A DNA stretch of 64,000 nucleotides from Rhabditoides inermis (Eukaryota > Nematoda > Chromadorea > Rhabditida > Rhabditidae): positions 62,001 to 126,000 of the forward strand of contig CAWZYM010000290.1 of NCBI GenBank assembly GCA_963966185.1. Reading direction: 5' to 3'. Position 1 is the stretch's first letter. The number at the start of each line of letters is the position of its first letter. The position numbers were made by a program, and so were the translations under genes. Shown piece after piece: positions 22,700 to 35,888 of this stretch. Under the pieces are notes generated by a model. The model had not been told where the DNA came from. It saw only the letters and a program-made list of their open reading frames with translations, and made no database searches.

Positions 22700-23044
22700 C
22701 ACATAACTCGATACGGACACCCATATCTTTCGAAAGAAAGAGAGAGAGAGAGAGAGAGAGGGAGAGGGGGAGAGAGAGAGAGGAGGGGAGAGCGTTGATG
22801 AATTCGGTTGATTGATTGGCGGTGAGAGCGAACGGTCGGCTTCCAGGTATACTTTATACCTCCCTCTCTCTCTCTCTCGTGGCTGAAGGGGGCGTGGCGT
22901 GGAGGGCGTCACGGACACCCATATATTCCGAAAGAAAGAGAGAGGGGGAGAGGGAGAGAGAGAGAGAGGAGGGGAGAGCGTTGATGAGTTCGGTTGATTG
23001 ATTGGCGGTGAGAGCGAACGGTCGGCTTCCAGGTAGACTTTATA

Positions 23045-23087
<43 letters not shown>

Positions 23088-23096
23088 TTCTTGCAG
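22700..23096. repeat. Diverged left-edge units of the satellite
   Basis: Two units spaced about 190 bp share CGGACACCCATAT, a CGAAAGAAAGAGAGAG (GA)n tract, GGTTGATTGATTGGCGGTGA and GGTCGGCTTCCAGGTA with the main array, but have (GA)n/(CT)n in place of part of the GC-rich body. They are the transition into the homogeneous array. Confidence 0.8.
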
Positions 23097-25491
23097 TTCG
23101 ACTCGTGGGTTTCCGTGGAGCGAGGAGGCGTGGCTAAAGGTGGCGTGGCAAAAGAAGCGAATTTGGGAGAAATGATGGGGAGGGCGACAGTTGGTTTATT
23201 GATTGGCGGTGAGAACGGATGGTTGGCTGACAGGTATGTTATCTACCTTCCCTCTCTCCCGTTCTCAGTCAGGTCGAATCGTGGCTGTGCTCCCTGGCCT
23301 GGCGCGAGGGGGCGTGGCTAAAGGGGGCGTGGCGAAAGAAGCGAATTTGAGAGAAATGATGGGAAGGGCGTCAGTTGATTTATTGATTGGCGGTGAGAAC
23401 GGATGGTTGGCTGACAGGTATGTTATCTACCTCCCCTCTCTCCCGTTCTCTGTCAGGACGAATCGTGGCTGTGCACCCTGGCCGGGCGCGAGAGGGCGTG
23501 GCTAAAGGGGGCGTGGCGAAAGAAGCGAATTTGGGAGAAATGATGGGGAGGGCGTCAGTTGGTTTATTGATTGACGGTGAGAACGGATGGTTGGCTGACA
23601 GGTATGTTATCTACCTCCCCTCTCTCCCGTTCTCTGTCAGGACGAATCGTGGCTGTGCACCCTGGCCGGGCGCGAGAGGGCGTGGCTAAAGGGGGGCGTG
23701 GCGAAAGAAGCGAATTTGGGAGAAATGATGGGGAGGGCGTCAGTTGGTTTATTGAATGGCGGTGAGAACGGATGGTTGGCTGACAGGTATGTTATCTACC
23801 TCCCCTCTCTCCCGTTCTCTGTCAGGTCGAATCGTGGCTGTGCTCCCTGGCCTGGCGCGAGGGGGCGTGGCTAAAGGGGTCGTGGCGAAAGAAGCGAATT
23901 TGGGAGAAATGATGGGGAGGGCGTCAGTTGGTTTATTGATTGGCGGTGAGAACGGATGGTTGGCTGACAGGTATGTTATCTACCTCCCCTCTCTCCCGTT
24001 CTCTGTCAGGTCGAATCGTGGCTGTGCTCCCTGGCATGGCGCGAGGGGGCGTGGCTAAAGGGGGCGTGGCGAAAGAAGCGAATTTGGGAGAAATGATGGG
24101 GAGGGCGTCAGTTGGTTTATTGATTGGCGGTGAGAACGGATGGTTGGCTGACAGGTATGTTATCTACCTCCCCTCTCTCCGTTCTCTGTCAGGTCGAATC
24201 GTGGCTGTGCTCCCTGGCCTGGCGCGAGGGGGCGTGGCTAAAGGGGGCGTGGCGAAAGAAGCGAATTTGGGAGAAATGATGGGGAGGGCGTCAGTTGGTT
24301 TATTGATTGGCGGTGAGAACGGATGGTTGGCTGACAGGTACGTTATCTACCTCCCCTCTCTCCCGTTCTCTGTCAGGACGAATCGTGGCTGTGCACCCTG
24401 GCCGGGCGCGAGAGGGCGTGGCTAAAGGGGGCGTGGCGAAAGAAGCGAATTTGGGAGAAATGATGGGGAGGGCGTCAGTTGGTTTATTGATTGGCGGTGA
24501 GAACGGATGGTTGGCTGACAGGTATGTTATCTACCTCCCCTCTCTCCCGTTCTCTGTCAGGTCGAATCGTGGCTGTGCTCCCTGGCCTGGCGCGAGGGGG
24601 CGTGGCTAAAGGAGTCGTGGCGAAAGAAGCGAATTTAGGAGAAATGATGGGAAGGGCGTCAGTTGATTTATTGATTGACGGTGAGAACGGATGGTTGGCT
24701 GACAGGTATGTTATCTACCTCCCCTCTCTCCCGTTCTCTGTCAGGACGAATCGTGGCTGTGCACCCTGGCCGGGCGCGAGAGGGCGTGGCTAAAGGGGGC
24801 GTGGCGAAAGAAGCGAATTTGGGAGAAATGATGGGGAGGGCGTCAGTTGGTTTATTGATTGGCGGTGAGAACGGATGGTTGGCTGACAGGAATGTTATCT
24901 ACCTCCCCTCTCTCCCGTTCTCTGTCAGGACGAATCGTGGATGTGCACCCTGGCCGGGCGCGAGAGGGCGTGGCTGAAGGGGGCGTGCGAAAGAAGCGAA
25001 TTTGGGAGAAATGATGGGGAGGGCGACAGTTGGTTTATTGATTGGCGGTGAGAACGGATGGTTGGCTGACAGGTATGTTATCTACCTCCCCTCTCTCCCG
25101 TTCTCTGTCAGGACGAATCGTGGCTGTGCACCCTGGCCGGGCGCGAGAGGGCGTGGCTAAAGGGGGCGTGGCGAAAGAAGCGAATTTGGGAGAAATGATG
25201 GGGAGGGCGTCAGTTGGTTTATTGATTGGCGGTGAGAACGGATGGTTGGCTGACAGGTATCTTATCTACCTCCCCTCTCTCCGTTCTCTGTCAGGTCGAA
25301 TCGTGGCTGTGCTCCCTGGCCTGGCGCGAGGGGGCGTGGCTAAAGGGGGCGTGGCGAAAGAAGCGAATTTGGGAGAAATGATGGGAAGGGCGTCAGTTGG
25401 TTTATTGATTGGCGGTGAGAACGTATGGTTGGCTGACAGGTACGTTATCTACCTCCCCTCTCTCCCGTTCTCTGTCAGGACGAATCGTGGG

Positions 25492-28400
25492 TGTGCACCC
25501 TGGCCGGGCGCGAGAGGGCGTGGCTAAAGGGGGCGTGGCGAAAGAAGCGAATTTGGGAGAAATGATGGGGAGGGCGTCAGTTGGTTTATTGATTGGCGGT
25601 GAGAACGGATGGTTCAAGTATCGTCTTTCCACCACTGACCTCGTCAGCCTACCTGTCTTTCCCCGGCGTTAGCCTATGTATCTAGCATCTTAGGCACTAC
25701 TGTATGTTTCATATCATTATGATTGTGTTGTCATATTCAGATATAACGATTCCGGATAAACGATTGATTGATTGATTGACGGATGGTTGGCTGACAGGTA
25801 TGTTATCTACCTCCCCTCTCTCCCGTTCTCTGTCAGGTCGAATCGTGGCTGTGCTCCCTGGCCTGGCGCGAGGGGGCGTGGCTAAAGGAGGCGTGGCGAA
25901 AGAAGCGAATTTGGGAGAAATGATGGGAAGGGCGTCAGTTGATTTATTGATTGACGGTGAGAACGGATGGTTGGCTGACAGGTATGTTATCTACCTCCCC
26001 TCTCTCCCGTTCTCTGTCAGGACGAATCGTGGCTGTGCACCCTGGCCGGGCGCGAGAGGGCGTGGCTAAAGGGGGCGTGGCGAAAGAAGCGAATTTGGGA
26101 GAAATGATGGAGAGGGCGTCAGTTGGTTTATTGATTGGCGGTGAGAACGGATGGTTGGCTGACAGGTATGTTATCTACCTCCCCTCTCTCCCGTTCTCTG
26201 TCAGGACGAATCGTGGCTGTGCACCCTGGCCGGGCGCGAGAGGGCGTGGCTAAAGGGGGCGTGGCGAAAGAAGCGAATTTGGGAGAAATGATGGGGAGGG
26301 CGTCAGTTGGTTTATTGATTGACGGTGAGAACGGATGGTTGGCTGACAGGTATGTTATCTACCTCCCCTCTCTCCCGTTCTCTGTCAGGACGAATCGTGG
26401 CTGTGCACCCTGGCCGGGCGCTAGAGGGCGTGGCTAAAGGGGGCGTGGCGAAAGAAGCGAATTTGGGAGAAATGATAGGGAGGGCGTCAGTTGGTTTATT
26501 GATTGGCGGTGAGAACGGATGGTTGGCTGACAGGTATGTTATCTACCTCCCCTCTCTCCCGTTCTCTGTCACTCTGTCAGGTCGAATCGTGGCTGTGCTC
26601 CCTGGCCTGGCGCGAGGGGGCGTGGCTAAAGGGAGCGTGGCGAAAGAAGCGAATTTGGGAGAAATGATGGGGAGGGCGTCAGTTGGTTTATTGAATGGCG
26701 GTGAGAACGGATGGTTGGCTGACAGGTATGTTATCTACCTCCCCTCTCTCCGTTCTCTGTCAGGTCGAATCGTGGCTGTGCTCCCTGGCCTGGCGCGAGG
26801 GGGCGTGGCTAAAGGGGGCGTGGCGAAAGAAGCGAATTTGGGAGAAATGATGGGAAGGGCGTCAGTTGGTTTATTGATTGGCGGTGAGAACGTATGGTTG
26901 GCTGACAGGTACGTTATCTACCTCCCCTCTCTCCCGTTCTCTGTCAGGACGAATCGTGGCTGTGCACCCTGGCCGGGCGCGAGAGGGCGTGGCTAAAGGG
27001 GGCGTGGCGAAAGAAGCGAATTTGGGAGAAATGATGGGGAGGGCGTCAGTTGGTTTATTGATTGGCGGTGAGAACGGATGGTTCAAGTATCGTCTTTCCA
27101 CCACTGACCTCGTCAGCCTACCTGTCTTTCCCCGGCGTTAGCCTATGTATCTAGCATCTTAGGCACTACTGTATGTTTCATATCATTATGATTGTGTTGT
27201 CATATTCAGATATAACGATTCCGGATAAACGATTGATTGATTGATTGACGGATGGTTGGCTGACAGGTATGTTATCTACCTCCCCTCTCTCCCGTTCTCT
27301 GTCAGGTCGAATCGTGGCTGTGCTCCCTGGCCTGGCGCGAGGGGGCGTGGCTAAAGGAGGCGTGGCGAAAGAAGCGAATTTGGGAGAAATGATGGGAAGG
27401 GCGTCAGTTGATTTATTGATTGACGGTGAGAACGGATGGTTGGCTGACAGGTATGTTATCTACCTCCCCTCTCTCCCGTTCTCTGTCAGGACGAATCGTG
27501 GCTGTGCACCCTGGCCGGGCGCGAGAGGGCGTGGCTAAAGGGGGCGTGGCGAAAGAAGCGAATTTGGGAGAAATGATGGAGAGGGCGTCAGTTGGTTTAT
27601 TGATTGGCGGTGAGAACGGATGGTTGGCTGACAGGTATGTTATCTACCTCCCCTCTCTCCCGTTCTCTGTCAGGACGAATCGTGGCTGTGCACCCTGGCC
27701 GGGCGCGAGAGGGCGTGGCTAAAGGGGGCGTGGCGAAAGAAGCGAATTTGGGAGAAATGATGGGGAGGGCGTCAGTTGGTTTATTGATTGACGGTGAGAA
27801 CGGATGGTTGGCTGACAGGTATGTTATCTACCTCCCCTCTCTCCCGTTCTCTGTCAGGACGAATCGTGGCTGTGCACCCTGGCCGGGCGCTAGAGGGCGT
27901 GGCTAAAGGGGGCGTGGCGAAAGAAGCGAATTTGGGAGAAATGATAGGGAGGGCGTCAGTTGGTTTATTGATTGGCGGTGAGAACGGATGGTTGGCTGAC
28001 AGGTATGTTATCTACCTCCCCTCTCTCCCGTTCTCTGTCAGGTCGAATCGTGGTTGTGCTCCCTGGCCTGGCGCGAGGGGGCGTGGCTAAAGGGAGCGTG
28101 GCGAAAGAAGCGAATTTGGGAGAAATGATGGGGAGGGCGTCAGTTGGTTTATTGAATGGCGGTGAGAACGGATGGTTGGCTGACAGGTATGTTATCTACC
28201 TCCCCTCTCTCCCGTTCTCTGTCAGGACGAATCGTGGATGTGCACCCTGGCCGGGCGCGAGAGGGCGTGGCTGAAGGGGGCGTGGCGAAAGAAGCGAATT
28301 TGGGAGAAATGAAGGGGAGGGCGTCAGTTGATTTATTGATTGGCGGTGAGAAGGTATGGTTGGCTGACAGGTACGTTATCTACCTCCCCTCTCTCCCGTT

Positions 28401-31400
28401 CTCTGTCAGGACGAATCGTGGCTGTGCACCCTGGCCGGGCGCGAGAGGGCGTGGCTAAAGGGGGCGTGGCGAAAGAAGCGAATTTGGGAGAAATGATGGG
28501 GAGGGCGTCAGTTGGTTTATTGATTGGCGGTGAGAACGGATGGTTGGCTGACAGGTATGTTATCTACCTCCCCTTTCTCCCGTTCTCTGTCAGGACGAAT
28601 CGTGGCTGTGCACCCTGGCCGGGCGCGAGAGGGCGTGGCTAAAGGGGGCGTGGCGAAAGAAGCGAATTTGGGAGAAATGATGGGGAGGGCGTCAGTTGGT
28701 TTATTGATTGACGGTGAGAACGGATGGTTGGCTGACAGGTATGTTATCTACCTCCCCTCTCTCCCGTTCTCTGTCAGGACGAATCGTGGCTGTGCACCCT
28801 GGCCGGGCGCGAGAGGGCGTGGCTAAAAGGGGCGTGGCGAAAGAAGCGAATTTGGGAGAAATGATGGGGAGGGCGTCAGTTGGTTTATTGATTGGCGGTG
28901 AGAACGGATGGTTGGCTGACAGGTATGTTATCTACCTCCCCTCTCTCCCGTTCTCTGTCAGGACGAATCGTGGCTGTGCACCGTGGCCGGGCGCGAGAGG
29001 GCGTGGCTAAAGGGGGCGTGGCGAAAGAAGCGAATTTGGGAGAAATGATAGGGAGGGCGTCAGTTGGTTTATTGATTGGCGGTGAGAACGGATGGTTGGC
29101 TGACCGGTATGTTATCTACCTCCCCTCTCTCCCGTTCTCTGTCAGGTCGAATCGTGGCTGTGCTCCCTGGCCTGGCGCGAGGGGGCGTGGCTAAAGGGGG
29201 CGTGGCGAAAGAAGCGAATTTGGGAGAAATGATGGGGAGGGCGTCAGTTGGTTTATTGATTGGCGGTGAGAACGGATGGTTGGCTGACAGGTATGTTATC
29301 TACCTCCCTCTCTCCCGTTCTCTGTCAGGTCGAATCGTGGCTGTGCTCCCTGGCCTGGCGCGAGGGGGCGTGGCTAAAGGGGGCGTGGCGAAAGAAGCGA
29401 ATTTGGGAGAAATGATGGGGAGGGCGTCAGTTGGTTTATTGATTGGCGGTGAGAACGGATGGTTGGCTGACAGGTATGTTATCTACCTCCCCTCTCTCCC
29501 GTTCTCTGTCAGGACGAATCGTGGATGTGCACCCTGGCCGGGCGCGAGAGGGCGTGGCTGAAGGGGGCGTGGCGAAAGAAGCGAATTTGGGAGAAATGAA
29601 GGAGAGGGCGTCAGTTGATTTATTGATTGGCGGTGAGAACGTATGGTTGGCTGACAGGTACGTTATCTACCTCCCCTCTCTCCCGTTCTCTGTCAGGACG
29701 AATCGTGGCTGTGCACCCTGGCCGGGCGCGAGAGGGCGTGGCTAAAGGGGGCGTGGCGAAAGAAGCGAATTTGGGAGAAATGATGGGGAGGGCGTCAGTT
29801 GGTTTATTGATTGGCGGTGAGAACGGATGGTTGGCTGACAGGTATGTTATCTACCTCCCCTTTCTCCCGTTCTCTGTCAGGACGAATCGTGGCTGTGCAC
29901 CCTGGCCGGGCGCGAGAGGGCGTGGCTAAAGGGGGCGTGGCGAAAGAAGCGAATTTGGGAGAAATGATGGGGAGGGCGTCAGTTGGTTTATTGATTGACG
30001 GTGAAAACGGATGGTTGGCTGACAGGTATGTTATCTACCTCCCCTCTCTCCCGTTCTCTGTCAGGACGAATCGTGGCTGTGCACCCTGGCCGGGCGCGAG
30101 AGGGCGTGGCTAAAGGGGGCGTGGCGAAAGAAGCGAATTTGGGAGAAATGATGGGGAGGGCGTCAGTTGGTTTATTGATTGGCGGTGAGAACGGATGGTT
30201 GGCTGACAGGTATGTTATCTACCTCCCCTCTCTCCCGTTCTCTGTCAGGACGAATCGTGGCTGTGCACCCTGGCCGGGCGCGAGAGGGCGTGGCTAAAGG
30301 GGGCGTGGCGAAAGAAGCGAATTTGGGAGAAATGATGGGGAGGGCGTCAGTTGATTTATTGATTGGCGGTGAGAACGGATGGTTGGCTGACAGGAATGTT
30401 ATCTACCTACCCTCTCTCCCGTTCTCTGTCAGGTCGAATCGTGGCTGTGCTCCCTGGCCTGGCGCGAGGGGGCGTGGCTAAAGGAGTCGTGGCGAAAGAA
30501 GCGAATTTAGGAGAAATGATGGGAAGGGCGTCAGTTGATTTATTGATTGACGGTGAGAACGGATGGTTGGCTGACAGGTATGTTATCTACCTCCCCTCTC
30601 TCCCGTTCTCTGTCAGGACGAATCGTGGCTGTGCACCCTGGCCGGGCGCGAGAGGGCGTGGCTAAAGGGGGCGTGGCGAAAGAAGCGAATTTGGGAGAAA
30701 TGATGGGGAGGGCGTCAGTTGGTTTATTGATTGGCGGTGAGAACGGATGGTTCAAGTATCGTCTTTCCACCACTGACCTCGTCAGCCTACCTGTCTTTCC
30801 CCGGCGTTAGCCTATGTATCTAGCATCTTAGGCACTACTGTATGTTTCATATCATTATGATTGTGTTGTCATATTCAGATATAACGATTCCGGATAAACG
30901 ATTGATTGATTGATTGACGGATGGTTGGCTGACAGGTATGTTATCTACCTCCCCTCTCTCCCGTTCTCTGTCAGGTCGAATCGTGGCTGTGCTCCCTGGC
31001 CTGGCGCGAGGGGGCGTGGCTAAAGGAGGCGTGGCGAAAGAAGCGAATTTGGGAGAAATGATGGGAAGGGCGTCAGTTGATTTATTGATTGACGGTGAGA
31101 ACGGATGGTTGGCTGACAGGTATGTTATCTACCTCCCCTCTCTCCCGTTCTCTGTCAGGACGAATCGTGGCTGTGCACCCTGGCCGGGCGCGAGAGGGCG
31201 TGGCTAAAGGGGGCGTGGCGAAAGAAGCGAATTTGGGAGAAATGATGGAGAGGGCGTCAGTTGGTTTATTGATTGGCGGTGAGAACGGATGGTTGGCTGA
31301 CAGGTATGTTATCTACCTCCCCTCTCTCCCGTTCTCTGTCAGGACGAATCGTGGCTGTGCACCCTGGCCGGGCGCGAGAGGGCGTGGCTAAAGGGGGCGT

Positions 31401-34400
31401 GGCGAAAGAAGCGAATTTGGGAGAAATGATGGGGAGGGCGTCAGTTGGTTTATTGATTGACGGTGAGAACGGATGGTTGGCTGACAGGTATGTTATCTAC
31501 CTCCCCTCTCTCCCGTTCTCTGTCAGGACGAATCGTGGCTGTGCACCCTGGCCGGGCGCTAGAGGGCGTGGCTAAAGGGGGCGTGGCGAAAGAAGCGAAT
31601 TTGGGAGAAATGATAGGGAGGGCGTCAGTTGGTTTATTGATTGGCGGTGAGAACGGATGGTTGGCTGACAGGTATGTTATCTACCTCCCCTCTCTCCCGT
31701 TCTCTGTCACTCTGTCAGGTCGAATCGTGGCTGTGCTCCCTGGCCTGGCGCGAGGGGGCGTGGCTAAAGGGAGCGTGGCGAAAGAAGCGAATTTGGGAGA
31801 AATGATGGGGAGGGCGTCAGTTGGTTTATTGAATGGCGGTGAGAACGGATGGTTGGCTGACAGGTATGTTATCTACCTCCCCTCTCTCCGTTCTCTGTCA
31901 GGTCGAATCGTGGCTGTGCTCCCTGGCCTGGCGCGAGGGGGCGTGGCTAAAGGGGGCGTGGCGAAAGAAGCGAATTTGGGAGAAATGATGGGAAGGGCGT
32001 CAGTTGGTTTATTGATTGGCGGTGAGAACGTATGGTTGGCTGACAGGTACGTTATCTACCTCCCCTCTCTCCCGTTCTCTGTCAGGACGAATCGTGGCTG
32101 TGCACCCTGGCCGGGCGCGAGAGGGCGTGGCTAAAGGGGGCGTGGCGAAAGAAGCGAATTTGGGAGAAATGATGGGGAGGGCGTCAGTTGGTTTATTGAT
32201 TGGCGGTGAGAACGGATGGTTCAAGTATCGTCTTTCCACCACTGACCTCGTCAGCCTACCTGTCTTTCCCCGGCGTTAGCCTATGTATCTAGCATCTTAG
32301 GCACTACTGTATGTTTCATATCATTATGATTGTGTTGTCATATTCAGATATAACGATTCCGGATAAACGATTGATTGATTGATTGACGGATGGTTGGCTG
32401 ACAGGTATGTTATCTACCTCCCCTCTCTCCCGTTCTCTGTCAGGTCGAATCGTGGCTGTGCTCCCTGGCCTGGCGCGAGGGGGCGTGGCTAAAGGAGGCG
32501 TGGCGAAAGAAGCGAATTTGGGAGAAATGATGGGAAGGGCGTCAGTTGATTTATTGATTGACGGTGAGAACGGATGGTTGGCTGACAGGTATGTTATCTA
32601 CCTCCCCTCTCTCCCGTTCTCTGTCAGGACGAATCGTGGCTGTGCACCCTGGCCGGGCGCGAGAGGGCGTGGCTAAAGGGGGCGTGGCGAAAGAAGCGAA
32701 TTTGGGAGAAATGATGGAGAGGGCGTCAGTTGGTTTATTGATTGGCGGTGAGAACGGATGGTTGGCTGACAGGTATGTTATCTACCTCCCCTCTCTCCCG
32801 TTCTCTGTCAGGACGAATCGTGGCTGTGCACCCTGGCCGGGCGCGAGAGGGCGTGGCTAAAGGGGGCGTGGCGAAAGAAGCGAATTTGGGAGAAATGATG
32901 GGGAGGGCGTCAGTTGGTTTATTGATTGACGGTGAGAACGGATGGTTGGCTGACAGGTATGTTATCTACCTCCCCTCTCTCCCGTTCTCTGTCAGGACGA
33001 ATCGTGGCTGTGCACCCTGGCCGGGCGCTAGAGGGCGTGGCTAAAGGGGGCGTGGCGAAAGAAGCGAATTTGGGAGAAATGATAGGGAGGGCGTCAGTTG
33101 GTTTATTGATTGGCGGTGAGAACGGATGGTTGGCTGACAGGTATGTTATCTACCTCCCCTCTCTCCCGTTCTCTGTCAGGTCGAATCGTGGTTGTGCTCC
33201 CTGGCCTGGCGCGAGGGGGCGTGGCTAAAGGGAGCGTGGCGAAAGAAGCGAATTTGGGAGAAATGATGGGGAGGGCGTCAGTTGGTTTATTGAATGGCGG
33301 TGAGAACGGATGGTTGGCTGACAGGTATGTTATCTACCTCCCCTCTCTCCCGTTCTCTGTCAGGACGAATCGTGGATGTGCACCCTGGCCGGGCGCGAGA
33401 GGGCGTGGCTGAAGGGGGCGTGGCGAAAGAAGCGAATTTGGGAGAAATGAAGGGGAGGGCGTCAGTTGATTTATTGATTGGCGGTGAGAAGGTATGGTTG
33501 GCTGACAGGTACGTTATCTACCTCCCCTCTCTCCCGTTCTCTGTCAGGACGAATCGTGGCTGTGCACCCTGGCCGGGCGCGAGAGGGCGTGGCTAAAGGG
33601 GGCGTGGCGAAAGAAGCGAATTTGGGAGAAATGATGGGGAGGGCGTCAGTTGGTTTATTGATTGGCGGTGAGAACGGATGGTTGGCTGACAGGTATGTTA
33701 TCTACCTCCCCTTTCTCCCGTTCTCTGTCAGGACGAATCGTGGCTGTGCACCCTGGCCGGGCGCGAGAGGGCGTGGCTAAAGGGGGCGTGGCGAAAGAAG
33801 CGAATTTGGGAGAAATGATGGGGAGGGCGTCAGTTGGTTTATTGATTGACGGTGAGAACGGATGGTTGGCTGACAGGTATGTTATCTACCTCCCCTCTCT
33901 CCCGTTCTCTGTCAGGACGAATCGTGGCTGTGCACCCTGGCCGGGCGCGAGAGGGCGTGGCTAAAAGGGGCGTGGCGAAAGAAGCGAATTTGGGAGAAAT
34001 GATGGGGAGGGCGTCAGTTGGTTTATTGATTGGCGGTGAGAACGGATGGTTGGCTGACAGGTATGTTATCTACCTCCCCTCTCTCCCGTTCTCTGTCAGG
34101 ACGAATCGTGGCTGTGCACCGTGGCCGGGCGCGAGAGGGCGTGGCTAAAGGGGGCGTGGCGAAAGAAGCGAGTTTGGGAGAAATGATAGGGAGGGCGTCA
34201 GTTGGTTTATTGATTGGCGGTGAGAACGGATGGTTGGCTGACCGGTATGTTATCTACCTCCCCTCTCTCCCGTTCTCTGTCAGGTCGAATCGTGGCTGTG
34301 CTCCCTGGCCTGGCGCGAGGGGGCGTGGCTAAAGGGGGCGTGGCGAAAGAAGCGAATTTGGGAGAAATGATGGGGAGGGCGTCAGTTGGTTTATTGATTG

Positions 34401-35571
34401 GCGGTGAGAACGGATGGTTGGCTGACAGGTATGTTATCTACCTCCCTCTCTCCCGTTCTCTGTCAGGTCGAATCGTGGCTGTGCTCCCTGGCCTGGCGCG
34501 AGGGGGCGTGGCTAAAGGGGGCGTGGCGAAAGAAGCGAATTTGGGAGAAATGATGGGGAGGGCGTCAGTTGGTTTATTGATTGGCGGTGAGAACGGATGG
34601 TTGGCTGACAGGTATGTTATCTACCTCCCCTCTCTCCCGTTCTCTGTCAGGACGAATCGTGGATGTGCACCCTGGCCGGGCGCGAGAGGGCGTGGCTGAA
34701 GGGGGCGTGGCGAAAGAAGCGAATTTGGGAGAAATGAAGGAGAGGGCGTCAGTTGATTTATTGATTGGCGGTGAGAACGTATGGTTGGCTGACAGGTACG
34801 TTATCTACCTCCCCTCTCTCCCGTTCTCTGTCAGGACGAATCGTGGCTGTGCACCCTGGCCGGGCGCGAGAGGGCGTGGCTAAAGGGGGCGTGGCGAAAG
34901 AAGCGAATTTGGGAGAAATGATGGGGAGGGCGTCAGTTGGTTTATTGATTGGCGGTGAGAACGGATGGTTGGCTGACAGGTATGTTATCTACCTCCCCTT
35001 TCTCCCGTTCTCTGTCAGGACGAATCGTGGCTGTGCACCCTGGCCGGGCGCGAGAGGGCGTGGCTAAAGGGGGCGTGGCGAAAGAAGCGAATTTGGGAGA
35101 AATGATGGGGAGGGCGTCAGTTGGTTTATTGATTGACGGTGAAAACGGATGGTTGGCTGACAGGTATGTTATCTACCTCCCCTCTCTCCCGTTCTCTGTC
35201 AGGACGAATCGTGGCTGTGCACCCTGGCCGGGCGCGAGAGGGCGTGGCTAAAGGGGGCGTGGCGAAAGAAGCGAATTTGGGAGAAATGATGGGGAGGGCG
35301 TCAGTTGGTTTATTGATTGGCGGTGAGAACGGATGGTTGGCTGACAGGTATGTTATCTACCTCCCCTCTCTCCCGTTCTCTGTCAGGACGAATCGTGGCT
35401 GTGCACCCTGGCCGGGCGCGAGAGGGCGTGGCTAAAGGGGGCGTGGCGAAAGAAGCGAATTTGGGAGAAATGATGGGGAGGGCGTCAGTTGATTTATTGA
35501 TTGGCGGTGAGAACGGATGGTTGGCTGACAGGAATGTTATCTACCTACCCTCTCTCCCGTTCTCTGTCAGG
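25492..35571 (+). repeat. Higher-order repeat: two ~5.1-kb blocks of 28 units
   Basis: About 25492-30433 and 30630-35571 match at a fixed offset of 5,138 bp (28 units), with only isolated differences seen (for example GCGAATTTGGG against GCGAGTTTGGG near 34170). Inside each block an 8-unit, 1,469-bp step repeats (25613 to 27082; 30751 to 32220) for about 950 bp. Recent unequal crossing-over is the simple explanation. Confidence 0.9.
25614..25785 (+). repeat. Unrelated ~172-bp insert unit in the satellite, four copies
   Basis: After GGATGGTT the satellite is replaced by sequence starting CAAGTATCGTCTTTCCACC and ending CGATTGATTGATTGATTGAC before GGATGGTTGGCTGACAGG resumes. The same insert recurs near 27083, 30752 and 32221. 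Its length is close to one unit, so array phase is nearly kept. Confidence 0.9.
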
Positions 35572-35740
35572 ACGAATCGTGGATGTGCACCCTGGCCGGG
35601 CACGAGAGGGCGTGGCTAAAGGGGGCGTGGCGAAAGAAGCGAATTTGGGAGAAATGATGGGGAGGGCGTCAGTTGGTTTATTGATTGGCGGTGAGAACGG
35701 ATGGTTGGCTGACAGGTATATCTACCTCCCCTCTCTCCCG

Positions 35741-35840
35741 TCGACGGCTATCTCCCGTCCCGTATCTCCCTATCTCCCTATCGATCGAACATCAATCAGA
35801 TATCGATCAGATATCGATCGGATTTCGTTTCTCTAATATT
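35741..35840 (+). repeat. ATCGAT-rich right edge of the array
   Basis: The last unit breaks at TCTCCCGTCGACGGC and runs into TATCTCCC repeats and three GATATCGATC-type units. The same ATCGAT minisatellite follows the short satellite at 48.66 kb. Confidence 0.8.
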
Positions 35841-35888
35841 TGGACGTTAGAGTTAGAGTATCCTCATCACTTAGCTTCTTGGCTATCG

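Larger units (their letters stand above)
23097..35740 (+). repeat. 12.6-kb satellite array, ~184-bp unit, about 68 copies
   Basis: The landmark GGTATGTTATCTACCTC recurs every 183-185 bp (first near 23233, 23417, 23601, 23786, 23970). A typical unit holds two GGGGCGTGGC-like boxes, GAAGCGAATTTGGGAGAAAT, GGTTTATTGATTGGCGGTGA, GGATGGTTGGCTGACAGGTA, a C/T-rich tract ending TCTCTGTCAG, and TCGAATCGTGGCTGTGC. Two subtypes alternate: TCGAATC..GCTCCCTGGCCTGG and ACGAATC..GCACCCTGGCCGGG. Units differ by few bases. The 184-bp period is not a multiple of three, so frames rotate and the many ~100-codon ORFs are by-products. Confidence 0.97.

Noticed and set aside
23097..35740. CRISPR-like array
   Set aside because: The whole 184-bp unit is repeated with no unique spacers, and the gene content is eukaryotic.
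23091..35836. Dozens of 87-225 codon ORFs such as those reading MAVRTDGWLTGMLSTS
   Set aside because: They follow the satellite unit; the 184-bp period rotates the frame each unit and long versions appear only where a unit is 183 bp. Periodicity, not coding, explains them.
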